From NCBI GenBank assembly GCA_963784425.1, contig CAWARM010000011.1:434001-498000 (forward strand): DNA of 64,000 bases, given 5' to 3'. Made by a program: the position numbers and the translations under genes. The notes beneath the pieces are model-generated. The model ran no database searches, was not told where the DNA came from, and saw only the letters and a list, made by a program, of their open reading frames with translations. This document shows positions 8,739-16,814 of this stretch, one piece after another. How positions within the stretch are numbered: the stretch's first letter is position 1; each line of letters opens with the position of its first letter. The DNA is from SHZL01 sp963784425. Lineage in GTDB: Bacteria > Pseudomonadota > Gammaproteobacteria > Xanthomonadales > SZUA-36.

Positions 8739-9158
8739 TCAGGTATGGGTTAACAGCGCCTTCCAGCCAAATGGGGTTTTGACATACACCGTGCTGAACC
8801 AGGTATCCAGCTTCGTTCCGTCTTTGAATACCAGTCGCATATGGCCATAAGCCAGGGCGTGGTTCTGTTCGATTTCCTCAATCGTCACCTCGCTGTGGCT
8901 AAGCACACCACGATCCTCGCCAGGTTTGATCACGGACTCAATCTCTGCCAGGCGCTGTGCCAGCGTGTGCGTGCCGGATGAAGTGACAAGAACAAAATCG
9001 GGATGGTAGTAACTCCTGATCAACTCAAGGTCGCCTTCATTCCAGGCTTCGACGTAGTAATCAAGCGCAGATTTGATCTCGACGCGGGTCTCGGCTGCCT
9101 GGGAACTGGCGGTGAACATGCACAACATCAGGATGGCTGCGTGTACCAGGAGCTTCAT
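8739..9158 (-). CDS. Secreted NTF2-like / DUF4440 protein
   Basis: 139 residues: signal peptide (cleavage after SSQAAE, about residue 22) followed by one NTF2/SnoaL-like cone. Characteristic segments are SALDYYVEAWNEGDLELIRS, YHPDFVLVTSSGTH and the C-terminal STVYVKTPFGWKALLTHT. The fold binds small hydrophobic ligands or performs simple isomerase or hydratase chemistry; nothing identifies a ligand here. It precedes the MBL hydrolase by 11 bp. CGGAG about 10 nt upstream supports the ATG. Confidence 0.82.
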   Translation of the reverse strand: MKLLVHAAILMLCMFTASSQAAETRVEIKSALDYYVEAWNEGDLELIRSYYHPDFVLVTSSGTHTLAQRLAEIESVIKPGEDRGVLSHSEVTIEEIEQNHALAYGHMRLVFKDGTKLDTWFSTVYVKTPFGWKALLTHT

Positions 9159-9203
9159 GAGTTTGGACTCCGGTGAAAGTGCTAATGTAGCAGAGAGCGG
9201 GGC

Positions 9204-9225
9204 AAAAAAAAGGGGCCAATGCCCC
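9204..9225 (-). terminator. Rho-independent terminator for the 52-residue gene
   Basis: On the minus strand, GGGGC-ATTG-GCCCC (9225-9212) forms a 5-bp G/C stem with a 4-nt loop and is followed directly by eight T. It lies 90 bp beyond the stop codon of the small gene at 9315-9473 and upstream of the NTF2-like gene, separating the two transcripts. Confidence 0.7.
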
Positions 9226-9314
9226 GTCGATTACGGTATGCAAAGACCCCTGCTAATTCCAGTGCAAAAACTCTGGCGCGTGTAAAAGCCCTGGGCTGTT
9301 TCCTCTCATTTGCG

Positions 9315-9473
9315 TCAGTACAGCAGCGCTGACCAACTATCAACGTTGCGTCTCGCCATTCGATCCAGCCTGCGCTGGCGCCGCATGCGCCGTTCCTGCA
9401 AGCGGATCACTTCCAGCCGGTTGCTCTTGTTGGTGGGAATTTTCTGGCTTTCGTTTAAAGTTTCGTTTAACAT
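9315..9473 (-). CDS. Small arginine-rich protein, 52 residues
   Basis: The ATG at 9473 has an excellent ribosome-binding site (AAGGAGAGAGTA directly before it), so it is preferred to an in-frame start at 9566 with none. The product begins MLNETLNESQKIP. It has a basic, probably helical centre in which arginine makes up about half of residues 22-41 (RLQERRMRRQRRLDRMARR) and ends WSALLY. No membrane segment or cysteine is present. No known family was recognised. A promoter-like TTGGAC-18-TATAAA lies upstream and a rho-independent terminator follows, so it is a complete single-gene unit divergent from the LysR gene 115 bp away. A nucleic-acid or ribosome-binding role is conceivable from its charge but not shown. 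Confidence 0.65.
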   Translation of the reverse strand: MLNETLNESQKIPTNKSNRLEVIRLQERRMRRQRRLDRMARRNVDSWSALLY

Positions 9474-9518
9474 TACTCTCTCCTTCGATTTATCCTGTAA
9501 GCTGTTGTTGCAGGTACA

Positions 9519-9548
9519 TTTATACACTTCAACAGCTATATCGTCCAA
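9519..9548 (-). promoter_or_regulatory. Candidate sigma-70 promoter for the 52-residue gene
   Basis: Minus-strand TTGGAC (9548-9543), 18 bp, TATAAA (9524-9519). The -10 is strong and the -35 weak. It would start a leader of about 40 nt before the ribosome-binding site. The position in a LysR divergent intergenic region makes control by that regulator possible. Confidence 0.35.
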
Positions 9549-9588
9549 CGGGATTATCTCAATCATTATTAAGATTTACTTAACATAA

Positions 9589-10482
9589 ATGCCTCAGACT
9601 CCTCTCAATGCCTTGCGTACCTTTGCTGCGGTTGCCGAACAGCTCAGCTTTACCAAGGGTGCAGCAGCCCTGCACGTAAGCCCCGCAGCCGTCAGCTCAC
9701 AGATCCGTGTACTGGAAGAGCGGCTCAACCGGCCCTTGTTCCATCGGCACGGTCGGCAAGTCACGCTCACCGAAGCCGGCAAGAAGCTTCTACCCGGCGT
9801 GCAGCGGGGCTTGGCAGAGGTTCGCCAGGCTTTTCACGCCATGGAGCAGGACCTGTCCGAAGGCGTGTTGAATGTCAGCATGGTGCCCACCTTCCTGCAG
9901 AAGTGGATGATGCCCCGCCTGGCGGATTTCTACCGTACCCAACCGGATATCGACTTGCGTATTAACGCCGACAGCAGCCTGGTGCGGTTTGACGAAACGG
10001 ACTTTCATGCGGCCATTCGCTTTGGACCGGGCACATGGCCCGGTCTGAAGGCGGTAAAAATACTGGATGACTGGATTTTGCCGGTTTGCAGCCCGCAATT
10101 GTTACGCAAAATTGGCCCGATCAACACGGCCAAGGAACTCCAGCAGCATAATCTGCTGTTTGTGGAAAGCGAGGTATGGGAATCCTGGTTCAAAGCCCTG
10201 GGTGAGACCAGCGAAAACCGGCGCTGGCCACTGTTGAATGATTCGCTGAGCATTCTCATGGCGGCCGAACAGGGCCAGGGCATTGCCCTCTCCCGCTGGT
10301 CACTGGTTGCGCGCGACCTGGTGGCCGGGCGTCTGGTGCGGCCGTTTGCCAAGGTGGTGAAGACCGACTGGTCCTATTTCTTTGTTTCACCCCCGCACTA
10401 TTTCGACATCCCCAAGGTGGTCCGTTTTCGCGAGTGGATGGAAGAGAGCTGCCAGATGTTTGAGAAGCCCGAAGTCATCTAA
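9589..10482 (+). CDS. LysR-family transcriptional regulator, GcvA-like
   Basis: 297 residues. The N-terminal winged helix is LNALRTFAAVAEQLSFTKGA (residues 5-24) then LHVSPAAVSSQIRVLEERLN, typical of the GcvA branch (TlpA/AmpR/GcvA group). The rest is the two-lobed effector domain. Such regulators activate or repress an adjacent divergent gene in response to a small metabolite. The divergent neighbour is the 52-residue protein, and the acyl-CoA dehydrogenase follows 71 bp downstream on the same strand. No obvious Shine-Dalgarno precedes the ATG. A palindrome sits directly after the stop codon. Confidence 0.9.
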   Translation: MPQTPLNALRTFAAVAEQLSFTKGAAALHVSPAAVSSQIRVLEERLNRPLFHRHGRQVTLTEAGKKLLPGVQRGLAEVRQAFHAMEQDLSEGVLNVSMVPTFLQKWMMPRLADFYRTQPDIDLRINADSSLVRFDETDFHAAIRFGPGTWPGLKAVKILDDWILPVCSPQLLRKIGPINTAKELQQHNLLFVESEVWESWFKALGETSENRRWPLLNDSLSILMAAEQGQGIALSRWSLVARDLVAGRLVRPFAKVVKTDWSYFFVSPPHYFDIPKVVRFREWMEESCQMFEKPEVI

Positions 10483-10509
10483 GGAAGCTCTGAATAAATC
10501 AGAGTTTCC
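10483..10509. repeat. 27-bp palindrome, CTCTGA...TCAGAG, copy 1
   Basis: A near-perfect 27-bp palindrome (GGAAGCTCTGA at the left, TCAGAGTTTCC at the right) starts one base after the LysR stop codon. A close relative lies at 13861-13887. There is no T-run after it, so simple termination is doubtful; a tiny mobile palindrome or protein-binding site fits as well. Confidence 0.6.
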
Positions 10510-10553
10510 CTAATAGCGATACAATGGCTGCAAACCCCCACCAGGCAGCCATC

Positions 10554-12296
10554 ATGATCGATAAAACCACCACCAGCTTCATGCGTTCGCTGTGCATGGG
10601 ACAGATCGAGCAGGATGCAGTGTTCCCCTTCCCCACCATGCGCGCAGAACAACGCGACACCCTGCACGAAATCACCGCTGCGCTGGAAGACTTGCTGGGC
10701 CCGCGCGCCGCTGAGTTCCGCCAATGGGACGTGGCCGGCGAGATGCCTGCCGAATTCATTGAAGAGCTCAGGGAGTTCGGCCTGTTCGGCCTCATCATCC
10801 CCGAACAGCACGGGGGCATGGGCCTGGGTAACATGGCTTATTCCCGTACCTTGCAGGAAGTCGGCCGTTACGATGCCTCGGTTGCCGTTACCATCGGCGC
10901 CCACAGTTCCATCGGCATGCGCGGCCTGCTGCTGTTTGGCACCGAGGAGCAGAAGCAGCGCTACATGCCCCGGCTGGCGACCGGTGAACTGATAGCCGCC
11001 TTCTGCCTGACCGAGCCGGGAGCCGGTTCGGATGCCGCTGCGGTCAAGACAACGGCGGTGCAGGAGGGCGATCACTGGGTACTCAACGGCAGCAAACTGT
11101 GGATTACCAACGGCGGCATCGCGGGCTTCTTCACCGTGTTTGCGCGCACCGGCACGGCCGATGCCCATGGCAAGATGACCGCGTTTATCGTCACCGCTGA
11201 CATGCCAGGGGTAAGCACCAGCCCGCACGAAGACAAGATGGGCTTGCGCGCCAGTTCGACCACCAGCGTGATGTTCGACAATGTGAAAGTACCCGCCGGG
11301 AACCTGCTGGGTGAGCCGGGTAAAGGCTTCAAAGTGGCCATGCAGATTCTGAACAGCGGTCGTACCGGCCTGGGTGGCGGTTCAGTAGGTGGCATGAAAC
11401 AACTGATAGCTCTGGCCACGCGGCAGGCGAATGAGCGCAAGACCTTTGGCCAGCCCATTGCCACTTATGGCGCCATCAAGGAGAAAGTCGGGCGCATGGT
11501 GGTGGATTGCTACACCTCGGAGGCGGTGGTGACCATGGTGGGCGGCCTGATCGACGGCGGCTACCAGGACTATGCAGTTGAGGCCGCCATCTCCAAAGTC
11601 TATGCCACCGAATGTCTGGCGCGCACCGCGGATGAGGCCTTGCAGATTGCCGGGGGTAACGGGTTCATGCGGGACTACCCGTATGAACGCATCGTGCGTG
11701 ACTGCCGCATCAACCGGATTTTCGAGGGCACCAACGAGATCCTGCGCCTGTTCATCGCCCTGACCGCCATGAACGATGTGGCCAGCCAGCTGAAAGAGTT
11801 GGCCGCTTCGATGAAAGGCGTGCTGCACGATCCGATCAAGGGCTTTGGCGTACTCAGTGACTATGCGCGCAAGCACGCCCAGTTGGCCACCGGGCGCGGG
11901 GAAACCGGCAAGCTGCAGAATCTGCACGAGGCCATTCGCCCGCAGGCGGACGCATTCGAAACGGAGGTGCGCTACCTGGCGCAGGCAACCGATCGCATCC
12001 TGCGCAAACACGGCAAGAACATCGTGGGTAAACAATTTGCCACCAAGAGGCTGGCGGAAATCATGATCGACCTGTTTGTGCTGGCCTGCACGCTCAGCAG
12101 GGTGCAGGCTTCGATCGATGCCAATGGCGCCGACAAGGCGGCGCGTGAAATCGACATCCTGCGAGTGTTCACCCGCGAGGCGCGGGTACGCATGAAACAG
12201 AGCTTTCGCCGCATCGACAACAATGACGATGAACTGATCAAGGCCCTGGCAGACGATGCGTGCGAGGCCGAGAGGTTTCGCTGGGATACCATTTAG
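10554..12296 (+). CDS. Long acyl-CoA dehydrogenase with C-terminal extension
   Basis: 580 residues from the chosen ATG (MIDKTTTSFMRSLCMGQIEQ); an ATG at 10524 would add ten residues and has no better ribosome-binding site. The acyl-CoA dehydrogenase core runs from about residue 35 to 410: FCLTEPGAGSDAAAVKTTA (flavin and substrate loop), WITNGG, and RIFEGTNEILRL, in which the glutamate of EGTNE is the catalytic base of the family. The remaining 170 residues resemble the second helical domain of very-long-chain and ACAD9-type enzymes. It catalyses the first step of beta-oxidation, introducing a C2-C3 double bond and passing electrons to ETF; a long chain substrate is inferred from architecture only. 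Confidence 0.9.
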   Translation: MIDKTTTSFMRSLCMGQIEQDAVFPFPTMRAEQRDTLHEITAALEDLLGPRAAEFRQWDVAGEMPAEFIEELREFGLFGLIIPEQHGGMGLGNMAYSRTLQEVGRYDASVAVTIGAHSSIGMRGLLLFGTEEQKQRYMPRLATGELIAAFCLTEPGAGSDAAAVKTTAVQEGDHWVLNGSKLWITNGGIAGFFTVFARTGTADAHGKMTAFIVTADMPGVSTSPHEDKMGLRASSTTSVMFDNVKVPAGNLLGEPGKGFKVAMQILNSGRTGLGGGSVGGMKQLIALATRQANERKTFGQPIATYGAIKEKVGRMVVDCYTSEAVVTMVGGLIDGGYQDYAVEAAISKVYATECLARTADEALQIAGGNGFMRDYPYERIVRDCRINRIFEGTNEILRLFIALTAMNDVASQLKELAASMKGVLHDPIKGFGVLSDYARKHAQLATGRGETGKLQNLHEAIRPQADAFETEVRYLAQATDRILRKHGKNIVGKQFATKRLAEIMIDLFVLACTLSRVQASIDANGADKAAREIDILRVFTREARVRMKQSFRRIDNNDDELIKALADDACEAERFRWDTI

Positions 12297-12319
12297 CCCG
12301 CGGCTGCAGCCGAGGATGC

Positions 12320-13232
12320 CTATTCTCCCTGCAACTGGCTCAGTCCCTGCAGCACCAACGCGTCCAGTGCCTCGGCCTGCTTCCCCGCCGTGGTGGCATT
12401 GAGATGCAGGGCCAGCAGAAAAGCCATGGTGTTATGCCGCCTGGCCAGGCCGGACTGGCTGGCAAAGGCTTCGTTCCAGTTTTTCATGGGTGCCGGATTT
12501 TCAATGCGATCAAACCACGCCTGCCAGAAAGCCGGCGCCACGGTTGCGCGCGCCCAAGCATAAAACACGGCTCGCGCCAACCTGATCGGTTCACCATAGA
12601 TATAGAAAACCTCACCCGCGGGCGCGACCTGTCTGGCCACGGACTTCATCAACAGTTCTATCTGTGCCGCCATCGATGTTGGGATTGAGCACCAGTTGCA
12701 GCACCAGGTCCGAGCCATGCGCCACGCCATGCCGCCAACCTTCGGTTTCCGAAAAGCCCCGGTAATCGCGCACTGACGCGAGGTAATTGGCCGCCACCTC
12801 GACCAGTTCATTGCGCATGGCCGGGGTAAATATGCTATCGATGCGGTCGGTGCGCGCCACTTCCGCAAGCACCAGCGCAGCAAACGGTTGCTGAAACCCG
12901 TTGGCATCGGCTGTGCTGGCAATCTGCACCAACAAGTTGGCGTACAAAGCCTGGATGGTTTCAGGCGCGAGGCTTTTGCCACGCAGCCAGGTCGAAGTTC
13001 CCTCAAACGCCACGCCGTCGCGGATGTCCGGGTTTGGATCGGACAGGCAAGCCATCAAGCCCAGCGCGAGTGCATTGCGCAGTGCAGCGTCATCGATGAC
13101 AAACCCGCCCAGGGCCAGTTCCAGCAATTGCCCCTCGCTGTAGCCGGCGGGTGGGCATAGGTCCCCGGCAAAGGCAGGCAAAGGCGTTGCCAAAACCGCA
13201 GCCAGCAGGCAAATGAGCGAACGGACTTTTAT
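12320..13232 (-). pseudogene. DUF2785 secreted protein, frameshifted and without a standard start codon
   Basis: Two overlapping frames make one protein. The N-terminal part (to about 12673) contains GFSETEGWRHGVAHGSDLVL, diagnostic of DUF2785. The C-terminal part (12670-12320) continues AQIELLMKSVARQVAPAGE in the next frame; removing one G/C near 12670 joins them as NPNID-AAQIELL. A signal-peptide-like stretch KVRSLICLLAAVLATPLPAFA begins at 13229, but the codon before it is ATA where ATG would be expected. The boundary of a GGGGTCAGAG hairpin element is only three bases further upstream. Function of DUF2785 is unknown. The gene may be truly inactivated or the indel a sequencing error. Confidence 0.72.
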
Positions 13233-13234
13233 TC

Positions 13235-13339
13235 GCGGAAAAGGGGTCAGAGCCCTTTTCCGCTTCGGCTGAGAAACCCGGGTTTCGTCAGCTAAGCGGA
13301 AAAGGGCTCTGACCCCTTTTCCGCTGACCCCTTTTCCGC
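13235..13339. repeat. GGGGTCAGAG inverted-repeat element, copy 2 (nested hairpins)
   Basis: The 30-bp unit at 13235-13264, GCGGAAAAGGGGTCAGAGCC then CTTTTCCGCT, is itself palindromic at the ends and occurs inverted at 13295-13324. A partial third unit follows at 13325-13339. Between the arms, GCTGAGAAACCC and GGGTTTCGTCAGC form another stem. The whole could fold into one long hairpin. It shares the GGGGTCAGAG core with 2997-3073, and separates two minus-strand genes, abutting the 5' end of the DUF2785 gene. Confidence 0.75.
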
Positions 13340-13352
13340 CCGCTTCGCAACA

Positions 13353-13841
13353 TCATGGGGCGGGTGGAATACGCGTCGCCTGCCAGGCGACTACCTGCCA
13401 CACACCGTTTCGGCGCAGGAAGGTGCCGGTATTGTAGTAATACAAGACTTCCGCCGCGGCAGCAGTGTTCTCCCCGGCAGCCGAAGTTGTTCCAACCAGC
13501 TTGAACGCCACAATGGCGGTGTCTGCGTACTGGTGAATACGAATATCCTCAGCTGTATAGACCGTGGCGGCTGCGCCTGCCTCGGCTTCATCCTTACTGG
13601 CTGGTGCAGGAGCGCTGAGCCCGCCCATGATGTCGGCCTTGCTGATCCGTTCGCCGCTGGAACTGGTGTAAATCAGATCCTCCGCCCAGAAACGATCATG
13701 CGCTGCAGCATCGTCGATGGATGCGCCCGCCAGGAACTCGTTCAGCATCCGGGTAAGTTCGGCTGTATCATCGCCGGCTATGGCCAGATTTCCATTTACA
13801 AGGGCTGCAGTGATTAGCAGGGCATTAAGAAAACATCTCAT
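13353..13841 (-). CDS. Secreted NTF2/SnoaL-like protein
   Basis: 162 residues from the ATG that opens the signal peptide (MRCFLNALLITAALVNGNLA). AAAGGGA 6 nt upstream supports it over an in-frame codon at 13916. The mature domain has ELTRMLNEFLAGASIDDAAA, HDRFWAEDLIYTSSSGERIS and the closing NGVWQVVAWQATRIP, a DUF4440/SnoaL cone like the protein at 8739-9158 but not a close copy. Ligand unknown. The 27-bp palindrome lies in its 5' leader. Confidence 0.8.
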   Translation of the reverse strand: MRCFLNALLITAALVNGNLAIAGDDTAELTRMLNEFLAGASIDDAAAHDRFWAEDLIYTSSSGERISKADIMGGLSAPAPASKDEAEAGAAATVYTAEDIRIHQYADTAIVAFKLVGTTSAAGENTAAAAEVLYYYNTGTFLRRNGVWQVVAWQATRIPPAP

Positions 13842-13860
13842 GTTTGATTCCCTTTGTTTG

Positions 13861-13887
13861 GGATGCTCTGAATAATTCAGAGTTTCC
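13861..13887. repeat. 27-bp palindrome, CTCTGA...TCAGAG, copy 2
   Basis: GCTCTGAATAATTCAGAG with flanks GGAT and TTTCC, differing at only a few positions from 10483-10509. Here it lies 20-46 bp upstream of a start codon rather than after a stop, so its position does not fit a simple terminator role in both places. Confidence 0.6.
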
Positions 13888-13981
13888 TTAGCGTTTGTAT
13901 TGCGCCTGAGTGACATCCATGGCTAATTTTGGTCTTGACCAGTAAACTTTACCACCCCACCACAACTACTGCCCCCATCCC

Positions 13982-15688
13982 ATGAACAACACGAGCAAGC
14001 TACTCATCCGCCTGTTGGGACTTCTGGCGCTGGGCGCAAGCACCCTGGGCCAGGCTGCGGCTACCGGGGATCTCCTGATATCTGGCGGTCCCATTTACAC
14101 CGTGGCAGCAAACCAGCCGGAAGTTGAAGCGGTTGTGGTTGGAGGCGGACGCATCCTGTTTGCCGGTTCCCGGGAAGATGCGAAGGCATGGACTGGCAGC
14201 GACACCCGGATGCTGGATCTCGCTGGAAAAACCATGATCCCCGGATTTATCGAAAGCCATGGCCACATCATGAGTTTTGGCTACAGCCTCAAGGAATTGG
14301 ATCTGTCCGGCGCTGCAACCTACAGCGACATGGTTGCGCAGGTAGCTGCGGCGGTGGCTACTGCCCAGCCCGGCGAGTGGATCATTGGCAACGGCTGGCA
14401 CCAAAGTAAATGGGTCACGCCGCCACCGGTGGAGGTCAAGGGATTCCAGACGCACGGCCTGCTCAGCGAAATCAGCCCGGATAACCCGGTGCTGTTGAAC
14501 CATGCCAGCGGCCACGCCCTGATGGTCAATGCCAGGGCTATGCAGGCGGCAGGGATTGACGCCGATGCGGTTGTCCCCGAGGGCGGCGAGATTATCAAGG
14601 ACGCCAACGGCGAGCCTACCGGCATCCTCACCGAGAATGCCATGGACCTGATGTATACGGTGATGCCAGCGCACACGGCTGCAAGCAACCAGCAAGCCCT
14701 GGGCCTGGCGCTGAATGAGCTCGCCCGCAATGGCATCACCAGCTTCCAGGATGCCGGCAGCACCCAGGCAGATATTGATGCGTACCGCGCACTGTATGCG
14801 CAGGGCAAGCTGAGCAGCCGGTTATGGGTCATGCTGGCTGGCTGGGATGAGAACTTGCTGGCTGAATGGCTGAAGAAGGGACCGGAAATCGACGCAGACC
14901 ATGATTTCCTGACCATCCGGGCCATCAAGCTGGTCGCTGACGGGGCCCTGGGTTCGCGCGGCGCCTGGTTGCTGAAGCCCTACAGCGATCGGCCCGACTG
15001 GAGTGGCAGCGCCAGCATACCCATGGAAACGGTGTTGACGGTGGCTCGGGAAGCGCTACAGGCGGGCTTCCAGTTGTGCGTCCATGCGATTGGTGACCGC
15101 GCCAACCGCGAGGTGCTGGACCAGTTCGAAACCGCCTTTCACGGCCAGCATTCAGACGCACGCTTCCGCATCGAACACGCGCAGCATTTGAGCGCACAGG
15201 ACATAGTCCGCTTTGCGCAACTGGGAGTGATTGCTTCCATGCAGGGCATCCATTTGAGTTCCGACCGGCCCTGGGCTATCGATCGCCTTGGCATAGAGCG
15301 TATAGAGGAAGGCACCTACGTCTGGCGCAAGCTGCTGGATTCCGGCGCCATCATCATCAACGGCACCGATGTGCCGGTTGAGCCGGTCAATCCCATTGCA
15401 TCCTTCTATGCCCTTGTTACCCGCAAAACCCTGGCCGGCTTGCCGGAAGGCGGCTATGAGCCCACGCAGAAACTGACGCGACCCGAAGCGCTCAGGGCCT
15501 ATACATTGAATGCAGCCTATGGCGCATTTGAAGAGGCCATCAAGGGATCCATCGAAGCCGGCAAGCTGGCCGACTTCACCATTCTTTCCGGCGACCTTAT
15601 GACTGTGCCGGAGAGTCAGTTGCTGGACGTGCAGATAGAGCAAACCATTGTTGGCGGCAACACCATCTACCTGCGCGCTCATCAGTGA
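13982..15688 (+). CDS. Exported amidohydrolase, YtcJ-like (amidohydrolase family 3)
   Basis: 568 residues. Signal peptide (LLGLLALGASTLGQAAA) then GGPIYTVAANQPEVEAVVV, the YtcJ-type N-terminal sandwich. The metal-binding barrel has MIPGFIESHGHIMSFGYSL, the WIIGNGWHQSKW signature of this subgroup, KLVADGALGSRGAWL, LCVHAIGDRANREVLDQFE, RIEHAQHL and INGTDVPVEPVNP. These are family amidohydrolase_3 features; physiological substrates of YtcJ-like enzymes are largely unknown, with some acting on N-acylated or cyclic amides. Likely periplasmic. No close operon partner upstream; the sulfotransferase-like gene follows after 37 bp. Confidence 0.9.
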   Translation: MNNTSKLLIRLLGLLALGASTLGQAAATGDLLISGGPIYTVAANQPEVEAVVVGGGRILFAGSREDAKAWTGSDTRMLDLAGKTMIPGFIESHGHIMSFGYSLKELDLSGAATYSDMVAQVAAAVATAQPGEWIIGNGWHQSKWVTPPPVEVKGFQTHGLLSEISPDNPVLLNHASGHALMVNARAMQAAGIDADAVVPEGGEIIKDANGEPTGILTENAMDLMYTVMPAHTAASNQQALGLALNELARNGITSFQDAGSTQADIDAYRALYAQGKLSSRLWVMLAGWDENLLAEWLKKGPEIDADHDFLTIRAIKLVADGALGSRGAWLLKPYSDRPDWSGSASIPMETVLTVAREALQAGFQLCVHAIGDRANREVLDQFETAFHGQHSDARFRIEHAQHLSAQDIVRFAQLGVIASMQGIHLSSDRPWAIDRLGIERIEEGTYVWRKLLDSGAIIINGTDVPVEPVNPIASFYALVTRKTLAGLPEGGYEPTQKLTRPEALRAYTLNAAYGAFEEAIKGSIEAGKLADFTILSGDLMTVPESQLLDVQIEQTIVGGNTIYLRAHQ

Positions 15689-15725
15689 TCAGGGACAGCG
15701 AGCACAGCGTACCGGGTGCAGTTCG

Positions 15726-16814
15726 GTGAATGTATTCACCGATCCTGAGTTATTCCTTAATCGCTACGAGGAAGTCCCGGGTGTCGTTCTCGGCCTTGGC
15801 GACGCGCAGTTCATTCGCCTGAACGAGCGCGAGCTGCGCAGAACCTCGTTCCTCGACCACCGCGAACTGAACAAGCCGGTCGAGTTAAGGCTGGGGCTGG
15901 AAGAGTTTGCCCGCCAGGCCGAACAGGCAGCAGGCACGCAAACCGCGCATGCATTCGGCATGATTTATCACTCGGCATTCTGCTGTTCGACCCACCTTGC
16001 GCGCTGCCTCGATGCAGCCGGCATGGGCCGGTCCCTGAAAGAGCCCTACGCGCTGACCCAAACCTCGTTTTATTTTGCCGATGAAACCTACCAGCAGTTT
16101 GAAAACACTGCTGCCTGGGACCGCTTCCTGCGTACCGGGCTGTCGTTCCTGGTCCGGCCAGGAAAATCCGGTCGGTTGCCAGTGATCAAGACGCATAATT
16201 TCAGCATAGTACTGGCGCACGACATCGCCCGCCTGTTTCCTGGCAGGGCAAAAGGAGTGTTCATCTATTCAGACCTGCAGAGTTTCCTGACCTCAACACT
16301 CAAATCCGCTGAGCGCAGGAACTTTTGCCGCCTGCTGTTGAAGCTGATGACCCCGGCCAAGGCTGAACGGCTGGGCATTCTCTGGACAGACCCGGATGGT
16401 CTGCCGGACCCTGGTGCAGCGGCTTACTGCTGGTTGATGCACATGGCGAATTACGCCTCCGTGAGTGCACTCCACGGGCCTGGCGCATTTCGATCCCTGG
16501 ATTGCGACGTGCTGCTGGATCAACCGGCAGAAACGCTGCTGGCCCTGGCTGATTATTTCGGTGTGGAAACCAGCAGGCAGGACATAGTCTCCGGGCTGGA
16601 GGATCCGGCGGTGAAGTCACACGCGAAAAATCCCGCCCGCACATTCAGTGCACAGGCCCGCCGCAGCGAGTTGCAAACCCAGGGCTTCCACCTGCGTGGC
16701 GAGATCAGGGAAGCGCTGCGTTGGTTTGATCGCCTTTCCGTACCGGACGCCTTGCGTTCACCCCCGGCATTTCCACTCGTGGATGGAAAAACCGGAGAAA
16801 CCTCAGGCCAGTGA
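15726..16814 (+). CDS. Sulfotransferase-like P-loop protein of unknown substrate
   Basis: 362 residues from a GTG; the frame stays open further upstream but only inside the previous gene. YHSAFCCSTHLARCLDAAGM (about residues 79-98) resembles the 5'-phosphosulfate loop of sulfotransferases, and VIKTHNFS (about 155) with VFIYSDLQSFLTSTLKS (about 178) resembles strands that bind PAPS 3'-phosphate. The fold assignment rests on these patterns only. The gene overlaps recQ by 4 bp (GTGA), so the two are translationally coupled, an unexpected pairing. Confidence 0.6.
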   Translation: MNVFTDPELFLNRYEEVPGVVLGLGDAQFIRLNERELRRTSFLDHRELNKPVELRLGLEEFARQAEQAAGTQTAHAFGMIYHSAFCCSTHLARCLDAAGMGRSLKEPYALTQTSFYFADETYQQFENTAAWDRFLRTGLSFLVRPGKSGRLPVIKTHNFSIVLAHDIARLFPGRAKGVFIYSDLQSFLTSTLKSAERRNFCRLLLKLMTPAKAERLGILWTDPDGLPDPGAAAYCWLMHMANYASVSALHGPGAFRSLDCDVLLDQPAETLLALADYFGVETSRQDIVSGLEDPAVKSHAKNPARTFSAQARRSELQTQGFHLRGEIREALRWFDRLSVPDALRSPPAFPLVDGKTGETSGQ

